In this document: one piece after another, positions 18,071-25,705 of the stretch
Numbering within the stretch: position 1 is the first letter of the stretch
Layout: each line of letters begins with the position of its first letter
NCBI GenBank assembly: GCA_003170135.1
Contig: PMZR01000087.1
Span: 59,748 to 104,825, forward strand
Length of the DNA stretch: 45,078 nt
Source: Acidobacteriota bacterium
Lineage (GTDB): Bacteria; Acidobacteriota; Vicinamibacteria; Vicinamibacterales; Fen-181
Reading direction: 5' to 3'
The notes under the pieces: generated by a model
What the model was told of the DNA's origin: nothing
What the model saw: the letters and a program-made list of their open reading frames with translations, nothing else
Databases searched by the model: none
Position numbers and translations under genes: made by a program

Positions 18071-18689
18071 GTTGCGGGATTGCGTGGGTAGCTCGCATGC
18101 GATTCGGGTTCAAGCCGGCGATGACGGCCATCGCCAGGCGGGCCACCGCTCGAGCCCCGTCCTCGGCAAATCCTCGGCTGCGGCTTATCGTCCGAAGAAC
18201 GGCGCGGGGTGCAGGACGGGTGCGTGGCCCCCATCCCCACGCCATAAGACGGTTGGCCTCCGCCTCGGATTTCGACGCCTTCCGCTTGTCCCGCGTCTAC
18301 GGCTCGCGCCGGTGGCCCACCTCGCGATGGCCGCCGTCCGGCGCGTGCCTTGACGGAGCCGCGTCTGCCCGACGGTTGGCCCGCGCACCTCGGATCAGAC
18401 CTCGATTCCGGGTCGCGGCAGACAAAGCGGACGCCGCACCGAACGAGCCGTGCGCAGCGGTCGGCGCGCGATGCCGGAACACGACGAGCGCCTTGCACCG
18501 TGGGCGGGGCCCCCGGCGCGGCAGCCGCGCTGGGGTGCCTTTTCCCGGCGCGGCGCGTAGCGGTCGAGCAAGCGCGGGTAGCGCAAGCCGGACACCGAGA
18601 TCCGAAACACGGCGCAACGGGAGGAGTGTTCCCCGACCGCGGAGCCGGCTCGGAGGGTGCGGCGTCCGCTCCGTGCGCAGATCCGACTC
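18071..18689. other. Intergenic region with one copy of a dispersed repeat
   Basis: No convincing gene lies in these 619 bp. Several frames are open on both strands but they look like GC-rich noise (Arg/Ala/Pro-rich, no motif, no start signal). The right part (18540-18680) is a dispersed repeat copy. I saw nothing recognisable in 18071-18539. Confidence 0.6.
18540..18680 (-). repeat. Dispersed repeat, copy A
   Basis: About 140 bp here match the reverse complement of 30260-30400 at very roughly 85% with a few small gaps (by eye). Near-identical blocks include GCGTAGCGGTCGAGCAAGCG and GTGCGTCCGCTCC-like segments. Read in the direction of the upstream glycosyltransferase gene (minus strand), the copy begins ten bases after that gene's stop codon. 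Confidence 0.8.
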
Positions 18690-20168
18690 TTACCGGGGTG
18701 CGTCCGACGGTGGCGTCGCGACGGCCCGGTAGACGAGCCAGCTCCAGCCGGAGAGCCCGGCATACGGATACACCGCCACAAGCGCGTAGCGGCGCCCGGT
18801 CGTCGTCATCACCAGCGGGGCCGCTGTCGGCGTCGTCGAGAAGTCGTGGCGCAGGAGCCACTCCGGCGTGTCGCGCGTCCAGCGCTCATGGGGCACGTAG
18901 GCGATGGCGGCTTCGGCGCCAAGACGTCTGGCCTGGTCGAGCACCACCAGGCGGTTGCGGAAGTCGTGGTCGCCGCCGATGGTCACGACCGATTGAGGCG
19001 TCGCCGCGAGTATGGACGCAATGGCTTCCCGGTACTGCCCGCGGCCGAGCGTCAGGAGGCGTGTGACCGCGACATCGTCCGTGACAACAAACAGGAGCAG
19101 GATTCCGACGACGGCCGGCCTGCCCCATCGCCCCAGGCGTGCGAGGCGTCCCAGGGCCGAAGCCACAAGGAGCAGCAGGAACGGCACGACGACGACGAAG
19201 TAGCGCGGCGCGAGATACACGGGCCGCTCGACCAGGAGAGTGATGGCCGGCCCGAGGACTAAAACGAGGTAGAAGATCGCGCGCCCATCGCGCGCCCGCG
19301 CCATCAGCACGAGCTCGATGAGTGCGGCAACAATCGCCGCGACACCGAGGAGCTCCAGCGGTCCCTCAGGCGCACCGACCATTGACCGGACGCACTCACG
19401 AAGCACCCCGGCAACCGTGTAGTCAGGGCCTCCGCCGATCACGAGCAGGCGCAGGTCGATCCACCAGAGAAGCGCGAGCGCAATGATGGGAGCCAGGAAG
19501 AAGGCGCCCGCGAGCGGATGCATGCGCAGCGTGCGACGCCCGCGCACCATCTCGAACGCAACCCAGGCCAACGTGCCGGCCAGCGGAAACAGGAACGTGA
19601 GATGCGACAGGATGCCCAGAATCGCCGCACCGGCAAACACGGCAGCCCAGACCGCGCGACCGCTCTCGAGGAAGCGCTCGATCGACCGGTACGACGCCAG
19701 CGCGAAGAAGATCGCGAGAGAGTAACCGCGCGCCTCCGAACCGTAGGTGACGAGAAGATAGGAGAACGCGACCAGTATCGCGGCGGCAAACGGCACGTTC
19801 CGGCTCTTCCTGGATGGCCAGGTCGCGACAAGGACGAGGGTGCCCGCAGCCGCTGCGATACTCAGGAGCCGGTACAGCAGCGGACTGGCCCCGGGCCCGA
19901 TGAGCATGAGCCAGAGCGTGTTGAGGTAATGGTTGTTATCGGAATGCAGGCGCGTGAAGACGCCGAACGGGGACCTGGCGACGCTTGTGAGCAGCAGCGT
20001 CCAGAGTTCGTCGAACCACAGGTCGCCTCTCGCGGCCGCCACCCGCAACGCCACGCCGACGAGCACCACCGTCGTCAGCCCCACGATCCGCCATGCGCGC
20101 ATGGGGTCGCGGCCGGCACGTGCCGGTTGCGGAGCAGATTTCGATACGCGAGTCCTAGGACGAGACAT
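18690..20168 (-). CDS. GT39-like membrane glycosyltransferase (GT-C fold)
   Basis: The 492-aa polytopic protein has about eleven hydrophobic segments and a short soluble C-terminus. DLWFDELWTL (about residues 49-58) carries the Asp-Glu pair of the first periplasmic loop of protein O-mannosyltransferase/ArnT-like GT-C enzymes. The later segment LVERPVYLAPRYFVVVVPFLLLL is also typical of this family. The likely role is transfer of a sugar from a lipid-phosphate donor on the outer face of the cytoplasmic membrane; the acceptor is unknown. The start at 20168 leaves a basic N-terminus; ATG at the internal MRAWRIVG is possible. A consensus extended -10 lies about 150 bases upstream. The stop is followed at once by dispersed repeat copy A. 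Confidence 0.85.
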   Translation of the reverse strand: MSRPRTRVSKSAPQPARAGRDPMRAWRIVGLTTVVLVGVALRVAAARGDLWFDELWTLLLTSVARSPFGVFTRLHSDNNHYLNTLWLMLIGPGASPLLYRLLSIAAAAGTLVLVATWPSRKSRNVPFAAAILVAFSYLLVTYGSEARGYSLAIFFALASYRSIERFLESGRAVWAAVFAGAAILGILSHLTFLFPLAGTLAWVAFEMVRGRRTLRMHPLAGAFFLAPIIALALLWWIDLRLLVIGGGPDYTVAGVLRECVRSMVGAPEGPLELLGVAAIVAALIELVLMARARDGRAIFYLVLVLGPAITLLVERPVYLAPRYFVVVVPFLLLLVASALGRLARLGRWGRPAVVGILLLFVVTDDVAVTRLLTLGRGQYREAIASILAATPQSVVTIGGDHDFRNRLVVLDQARRLGAEAAIAYVPHERWTRDTPEWLLRHDFSTTPTAAPLVMTTTGRRYALVAVYPYAGLSGWSWLVYRAVATPPSDAPR

Positions 20169-20214
20169 CCGATGGGATCAACCGCGATCTGAAGTGATCG
20201 GTGGGCGGCCTGGT

Positions 20215-20262
20215 CGGTGGGCAACGAACGCCGGGCGACAAACGCCGACAACGAACGCCGCG
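20215..20262 (-). repeat. Degenerate heptamer-based array in a leader
   Basis: On the minus strand CGGCGTT recurs three times at 13-14 bp spacing with CGTTGTC/TGTCGCC/CGTTGCC between, compatible with alternating 7-bp units. It lies in the predicted 5' leader of the GT39-like gene. Confidence 0.55.
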
Positions 20263-20316
20263 CGCGCAAAGATCCTGCCGTCCGACTCGACAACGTGCGA
20301 CAACCTGGCGGCGCGG

Positions 20317-20325
20317 ATTATAACA
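20317..20325 (-). promoter_or_regulatory. Consensus extended -10 element for the GT39-like gene
   Basis: On the minus strand TGTTATAAT combines a perfect TATAAT with an upstream TG. No good -35 accompanies it. Predicted initiation near 20310 gives a leader of about 140 nt. Confidence 0.5.
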
Positions 20326-20480
20326 GGTCCGCGCCCGCGTCGGGGGACGCTTGCTGGCCGTGAGGCCGTATTAGGGCCATACCTCCTCCGACGAACCCGC
20401 TGCCAGGGATCCGTTGGGCGCACTCGCGCGCGGCGCCGGAGTGAACAGAACGGACCCTTATGCGAGGCTGAATGTGCCGT

Positions 20481-22955
20481 TCAGGGCCACAGCCAGCTGA
20501 GAACCGTCGGCGGCTCGGACCAGGCACCGTCGAGTGCCTTGTCGAGATCCTGCTGTGTGAGCTTGAAGACCAGGATGGAGTAGTTCACTTCCGCGTCCGG
20601 CTCGCGATGGCGCAGGTAGGAGCATAGACGCGCAAAGCGCATCTGCTCGTATTCGCCGAAGAACCTGCGGCCCTCGTTGTCCAACACTTGCGAACGGGTG
20701 CCCGGATCCGCCTGCTCGAAGCGCTGCAGCTGCGCGGCCAGCTGCGCGCGATACTGCGGCAGGTAGCGTTCGTCCCGCTCCGCGGCGGCTTTCCAGTCCC
20801 ACACGCCGCGACCGACATCCTGGAACACCTCTGCCGCACCGCGTCCTCCTTCAGAGATCAGAACCTGCGTCACCTGCCAACGCTTCGCCTGGTACATCTC
20901 CTCGTATTGCTTCCGCCACGGTCCTGGCGTGCTCAGATACACGCCCTGGAGCATCGTGGCGCTGATGCAGTACACCCCTGGCCGCAGAGGCGTGGACGGC
21001 TCGTCGGGCAACCGCTCGAAGTAGGACGGCAGGTGTTGTGCCCTAATCCCGTAATGGTGCGGATCCGAAGTGCCGAAGTAGGACAGGTACACGGGAGTGT
21101 GAACCTGGTAAGCCAGCTTCTGGTCCTGCAGCCAGTTCTCGAGGCCGGGCAGGTCCTGGCCCCAGTCCAGCGATGAATCCACCAGGTGCTTGTATGCGTT
21201 CGTGCGGGAGCCGATGAGGAGATTGAAGTAGGCCAAGTAGTTGGGAAACACGACCAGGGTCTCGACCAGCAGGCCCGCGAGTACGAGCACCGTCAGCGCC
21301 TGGCCGACACGCCAGCCCCGAGAGGGTGCGTGGGAACCTTCATGTCCAAACCAATATGCCGCCGCACCGCCAAGAATGAATATGATCGGATAGGTCGGCA
21401 GGAGGTGCCGATGGCCGATGTTCAGGCCGCTGCCAATCGACACCGCCCAGTACACGGTCAACATCAACCACAAGGGCGCCGTACGGTACAGCGCGGCTAG
21501 AACACCGCTGCGTTGCGCCCGCGCGCCGGCGAGCTGCGGTGCACGGCCCGCAGCCGGCGCCGGCGCGGAACCCGCCTGGCTTGGGCCCGGCCGTGCGGAT
21601 CGCCATGTCTTGATGGCCGCCGAAAGAGCTAGCGCCAGGACCGCGAGTTCCCACAGCGTGGTCTTGACGAGAAACGCATAGGGGAAGAACCATGCCCACC
21701 CCGCCCCGAAGTGTCCGAGCAGGAATGCCGAGCGGTGCGTCGAGAAGATCAGCAGATGGGCGAAGCCGAAGAGGAACGCTTCCGGCAGCACATGGCTGGC
21801 CGTTGCCTGTTGCAGCGCCCAGCCGGACCAAGAGGTGTCCGGCGGGAGCATGGTAAAGACCCAGGGCCATCCGTGAGGCGAGAACTGAGCGTCCGTCGCG
21901 GGACCGGCGAAGGCGCTATAGCGAAAGCCGTATGCGACCCAAATGAGTGCCCACACTGCGACGGCGTGAGCAGCGACGAGACCCACCACGATCGCGAGTT
22001 GCCGCCAGGGGCCGCGCAGCTCGTGACGGCGCGCCAGATGCACCACAAGAGGCGCCCTGTTCAGGAGCCGCACGACCACCAGCGGTGCAGCAATCAGAAC
22101 GATCACCGGCGCCGAGAACTTCGCCAGGAACAAGCCGCCCATCGCCAGGCAGCTCGCCGATACCCGCAGCCACGTGACCTCATGCAGGAGCTGCCACAGA
22201 CACCATAAGCTGAGCGTGAGAAACAGAGCGGCGGCCATATCAGAGGTGGCAAGGGCCCCATGCGCAAGCATCGTCGGACTGAGGGCGAACAACGCCAGCG
22301 AGATCAACCCTCCCCGTGTCCCGAACAACTGCCGGCCCCAAAAGAAAACCACGAGTCCTGTGAGCACGCTCAGCACCGCGATAGCTCCGCGACTCTGACG
22401 CAGGATCGAATCAGCGGGGTTGCCTTCCTGGAAGAACAACCGATTGCCGATGCCCCACACGTCGGAAGACGGCCAGGAGTCACTACCGAAATAGTTGAGA
22501 CGATAGCGCCCCTGGATTGGCAGCACCTGCGATGCCGGCAGGAGCGGATCTGTCGCGCCCCACGCCGGCCGTAGAAGCGGCAGCGCCGCCCATCGCTGGG
22601 GGAGATTCCCGTTCTCTGGTTGCAGGCGGTAGTCGTTCAATGTCCAATACGAGTAGCCGGCCGAGATGTGCGCCGTCTCGTCGAACGTCAGCGACTTGTG
22701 CCAGGCCCCTCCCAATGCCAGCGCGTAGAACAACCCGAGCAACAACGCCACCGCTCCGGCCGTCAACCACGCCCTGGGACCGCGCTGGCTCGACAGCGCA
22801 GAGACGACGACAGGCATGACGACGGGGGCAGGGATAGGATCGGTCTTCTGCTTTCGTACCTTTCTCCGTGTACTCACGACACCCTCAACCGCTGGCTGCT
22901 CCGGTCCGCTCCGGCGGCCGACCGCGTCTCGCGGTTCGCGGCGAACGGTCATCAT
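20481..22955 (-). CDS. Large ArnT/GT39-like membrane glycosyltransferase
   Basis: The 824-aa protein has a basic N-terminal tail, about twelve transmembrane segments and a soluble C-terminal region of roughly 250 residues. SLTFDETAHISAGYSYW is the GT-C first-loop Asp-Glu motif. DSSLDWGQDLPGLENWL, after the last membrane segment, is a motif I recognise from ArnT-like proteins of this type. It is expected to transfer a lipid-linked sugar outside the membrane. The start is uncertain. ATG 22955 overlaps a TATGAT that could itself be a -10 element (22956-22951); if so, GTG 22877, preceded by GAGGG four bases upstream, would be the real start, giving 798 aa. The GT39-like gene at 18690-20168 follows 312 bp downstream with its own promoter. 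Confidence 0.85.
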   Translation of the reverse strand: MMTVRREPRDAVGRRSGPEQPAVEGVVSTRRKVRKQKTDPIPAPVVMPVVVSALSSQRGPRAWLTAGAVALLLGLFYALALGGAWHKSLTFDETAHISAGYSYWTLNDYRLQPENGNLPQRWAALPLLRPAWGATDPLLPASQVLPIQGRYRLNYFGSDSWPSSDVWGIGNRLFFQEGNPADSILRQSRGAIAVLSVLTGLVVFFWGRQLFGTRGGLISLALFALSPTMLAHGALATSDMAAALFLTLSLWCLWQLLHEVTWLRVSASCLAMGGLFLAKFSAPVIVLIAAPLVVVRLLNRAPLVVHLARRHELRGPWRQLAIVVGLVAAHAVAVWALIWVAYGFRYSAFAGPATDAQFSPHGWPWVFTMLPPDTSWSGWALQQATASHVLPEAFLFGFAHLLIFSTHRSAFLLGHFGAGWAWFFPYAFLVKTTLWELAVLALALSAAIKTWRSARPGPSQAGSAPAPAAGRAPQLAGARAQRSGVLAALYRTAPLWLMLTVYWAVSIGSGLNIGHRHLLPTYPIIFILGGAAAYWFGHEGSHAPSRGWRVGQALTVLVLAGLLVETLVVFPNYLAYFNLLIGSRTNAYKHLVDSSLDWGQDLPGLENWLQDQKLAYQVHTPVYLSYFGTSDPHHYGIRAQHLPSYFERLPDEPSTPLRPGVYCISATMLQGVYLSTPGPWRKQYEEMYQAKRWQVTQVLISEGGRGAAEVFQDVGRGVWDWKAAAERDERYLPQYRAQLAAQLQRFEQADPGTRSQVLDNEGRRFFGEYEQMRFARLCSYLRHREPDAEVNYSILVFKLTQQDLDKALDGAWSEPPTVLSWLWP

Positions 22956-23167
22956 ACACGTTCGTTCTCGGAGCGAAGTCGAAATGTTCTCGGGGACGGT
23001 GACGATCAGCCGCTACCCACTCGTTATCGACCACTCGCCTGGACGTGCGTCCTTCTTTGCGCCGTTTTTCGCGTGTATTTCAGCGACCACTTGTCACCAA
23101 CTGGACGTGATTGACGATAGGCCGTATTTGCTGGCCTTAATCTTAGGCTCCTGGTGTTTTGGGCTTC

Positions 23168-24043
23168 CTAGCGCGCCAGGTATTGGTCCTTCGCCTTGAT
23201 TTCCGCCCGCCGCCCCTTCAGGCGCACTTCGACGTGATGCCATCCATCGTCACGCAACACACCCGTCGGGGTGTAGGCAATCACGTAGCGCGAGCGGAAT
23301 TCCGTCAGAACCTCCAGCATCGAGGCGCGCAACATGCCGATCGACTCGGCATGGAACAGTCGGCCGCCCGTGCGGTCGGCCAGCGCCTCCAGGAACCGCG
23401 CGGATCGGGACGTGGAACGGGCCGGTAAACCGACGGCAACCGGGCAGACGACAACGTCGGTGCGCCTGGCTGCCTCGATGACCCTCGATCCGGACAACCA
23501 ACTGGAGTTGTCCGTGCCGTCGCTGAAGAGCACGAGCAACCTGCGCGCATCCCGGGTGCCCAGCGACAGGGCTGCAAACACGGCGTCGTTCATCGACGTG
23601 TTGCCGCCCGGCTGGATGTTCTCCAGGCTGCGACGAACGGACGCGACGTCCGGTGTCAGAGGCGAACGAACCGCGATGTCGTCGTTGAAGGTCACGAGCG
23701 CCACCTGCTCCTGGTCGCGCAGGTCACCGAGCAGCGCCTGCACGGCTTGCACGAGCGCGTTGAGTCGCTCTCCTTTGACACTTCCGCTGACGTCGAGCGC
23801 CAGGATGACGTTGAGGCGGCCGCTGGGCAACGCCGCCTGAAGAGGCTGCAGGACACCGTTGTCGGTCACTTCGAAGTCCAACGGCCCCAGGCCGGTCACC
23901 GGTCGTCCGTTGAGCGTCACGAGCGCATCGATTTGCACGAGATCGACGCTCGTCTTGAATACAGGCTGCTGCGGAACGCCGGCCGAACCCACGCCGAAAC
24001 TGGTCACACAAGCCGCGAGCAGTACGATGCCCGCCGGTTTCAT
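23168..24043 (-). CDS. Exported VWFA-domain protein, acidobacterial type
   Basis: The 291-aa protein has a signal peptide (ending near GVGSAG), a beta-rich segment VDLVQIDALVTLNGRPVTGL, and a von Willebrand factor A domain. The MIDAS metal site is complete: D84-x-S86-x-S88 (DVSGS), T149 and D175 (FSDGTDN). This arrangement is that of the VWFA-related Acidobacterial domain (TIGR03436), whose function is unknown but which is expected to mediate metal-dependent protein binding outside the cytoplasm. Its start codon overlaps the stop of the upstream VWFA/TPR gene (ATGA at 24040-24043), so translation is coupled. Confidence 0.9.
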   Translation of the reverse strand: MKPAGIVLLAACVTSFGVGSAGVPQQPVFKTSVDLVQIDALVTLNGRPVTGLGPLDFEVTDNGVLQPLQAALPSGRLNVILALDVSGSVKGERLNALVQAVQALLGDLRDQEQVALVTFNDDIAVRSPLTPDVASVRRSLENIQPGGNTSMNDAVFAALSLGTRDARRLLVLFSDGTDNSSWLSGSRVIEAARRTDVVVCPVAVGLPARSTSRSARFLEALADRTGGRLFHAESIGMLRASMLEVLTEFRSRYVIAYTPTGVLRDDGWHHVEVRLKGRRAEIKAKDQYLAR

Positions 24044-25662
24044 CGTCGCACCGCCTGGCGAAGAGCGGAAAGCTCGCGCTCGAGCGGGTGAAGGTAGTCC
24101 TGCCAGGGGTCGCGTGCGATGCTCCCACTCGGCGCGGATGGCCGTCTCTCACGCAGAATGCGATCGGCCTCCTCGATCTGCCCCGAGGACCGCAGCAGGT
24201 ATGCGAGGCCGACGCGTGCAGCGAGCGCATCCGGGCAGGACTTGTTGGCCGCGCGGTACGCGACAATCGCCGCCTTGTCGTTTCCCGCGGCTTCGTGCAC
24301 CTCGGCAACGAACAGGGCGGCGAGGTACGACACTCGCGCATCTCGCGTTTGCGAGCGGACGCGTTCGAGCTGGGCGATCGCCTCCTCGTCGTGGTGCTGC
24401 ATCCCCAGCACGCGGCCCAGGCGAAGGCGCGCCTCCTCGAAGCCCTCGTCCATGGCGAGCGCAGCGCGATAGAGGTCGACCGCTCGCGACAGATCGCCGG
24501 CGGGAGGGTCCACCCGGTCGAATCCCGCTTGCGTTTCGAGGTCGGCGGACGTTGGAAACTCGAGCGACGATCCACGGGCGACGGTGATGGCAGCGTCTGC
24601 CCCTGCATCGGGCGCATCGGCGCTTCTCGCCGTCCCTTTCGAGGACAGGACGGTGGCCAGAACCCAGTGGCGGCAGAACGCGTCCTCCAGATGCCGGCTC
24701 ATCAGCGCCTCGACCGCACGCCGCGCGATTCCGAGGTGCACTTGCAGCCCGCTCCGAACGCCCGCCTCCGTGTGCAGCGCAACGGCGGCCTCCAGGTCGG
24801 GCAGCGAAGGCAAGGGAAGAACCTCGGAAGCGAGCTGCGCTGGCGTCCACGACATGACGGCTTGCACCGTGGCATCCGCGTCGCCCGTCCGATACCGCCG
24901 GACGAGGCCGAGATAGGTCGATCCGGTAGAGCGCCGTTCGACCGCGCGACAAAGCGACGTCAACTCCGAGATCCCCGCCGGATCCGCGCGCCGTGTCTTT
25001 GCGCCTGCGCTGGACTTCAACAGCGACTCCGCTGCCGTGTCGGCGCTTCTCACGCCGGAGATGACGACACCGCCCGTGGCGGTGGCCAGATGCCGATAAG
25101 AAGTTCCCACGTGCGAGTTCGCGAGAACCACGGTCGAAATTGTCGCGCGCCTGGCGACAGCCGCCCGTTCGAGGCGGAGGAGAACATTGCCGGGATCGGC
25201 CGCGCCCAGGTCGGCCCGATTCGTAATCCACACCACGACCACGCGTCCTGCATCCTGTTGCGGCCGCTCCAGCAGCGGCGTCGTGGCCGTGATCAGTCGA
25301 AAACCCACACGCACCCGATCGGCCTCGCTCAGTGCGTCAGCGAGGCGCCCCCCCAATGTCGCAGACCGCGAGATGATCGACTCGATTGCGCCAGCGGCTG
25401 CCAGGCGGTTGGTAGTGGTATCAATCACTCCGGTGACACTGGACACCGAGATAATCGCGAAACGGTCGTCCGGATCGAGACGATCCACGAAGGTGCCGAC
25501 GAGCATGCAGGCTTTGCGCGCGTCGCCCGCGTCCAGCGAATCGACGTCCATCAGGATCAAATAGGTGGGGCGCGGCACGGGCGGCGGCGCCTGGTCGGCG
25601 TCCGGGACGTTCAGGGTGAGCAACGCCAGGACGACGAGGAGCGCCGAGCGCATACCTGGCAT
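24040..25662 (-). CDS. Exported protein with degenerate VWFA-like domain and TPR tail
   Basis: The 540-aa product starts with a signal peptide and a VWFA-like domain (about 30-210: YLILMDVDSLDAGDARKA, RFAIISVSS, GRVVVVWITNRADLG). The MIDAS loop is D39-x-D41-x-L43 instead of DxSxS, so metal binding is probably altered or lost. The middle section has no motif I recognise, and about residues 395-510 form TPR-like helices (EEARLRLGRVLGMQHHDEEAIAQLERV). It is translationally coupled to the intact VWFA protein downstream and follows the 673-aa membrane protein gene by 43 bp, so the three probably form one operon. ATG 25662 has GAGG five bases upstream; ATG 25653 is an alternative. The two VWFA proteins may work as a pair, which is inference. 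Confidence 0.85.
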   Translation of the reverse strand: MPGMRSALLVVLALLTLNVPDADQAPPPVPRPTYLILMDVDSLDAGDARKACMLVGTFVDRLDPDDRFAIISVSSVTGVIDTTTNRLAAAGAIESIISRSATLGGRLADALSEADRVRVGFRLITATTPLLERPQQDAGRVVVVWITNRADLGAADPGNVLLRLERAAVARRATISTVVLANSHVGTSYRHLATATGGVVISGVRSADTAAESLLKSSAGAKTRRADPAGISELTSLCRAVERRSTGSTYLGLVRRYRTGDADATVQAVMSWTPAQLASEVLPLPSLPDLEAAVALHTEAGVRSGLQVHLGIARRAVEALMSRHLEDAFCRHWVLATVLSSKGTARSADAPDAGADAAITVARGSSLEFPTSADLETQAGFDRVDPPAGDLSRAVDLYRAALAMDEGFEEARLRLGRVLGMQHHDEEAIAQLERVRSQTRDARVSYLAALFVAEVHEAAGNDKAAIVAYRAANKSCPDALAARVGLAYLLRSSGQIEEADRILRERRPSAPSGSIARDPWQDYLHPLERELSALRQAVRR

Positions 25663-25705
25663 GTCGTCCTCGAGAACAGCAGGGCTGGCGAGGCAAGTAT
25701 ACGCC

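Larger units (their letters stand above)
20169..20480. other. Leader and promoter region of the GT39-like gene
   Basis: These 312 bp hold the consensus extended -10 at 20317-20325 (minus strand) and, between it and the start codon, a degenerate array of the motif CGGCGTT spaced 13-14 bp apart (20215-20262). The right half, downstream of the 824-aa membrane protein gene, shows no terminator with a T-tract. Confidence 0.5.

Noticed and set aside
18085..18130. GGTTCAAGCC resembling a tRNA T-loop
   Set aside because: The flanking bases do not form a T-stem and no acceptor or anticodon arm can be found; no tRNA here.
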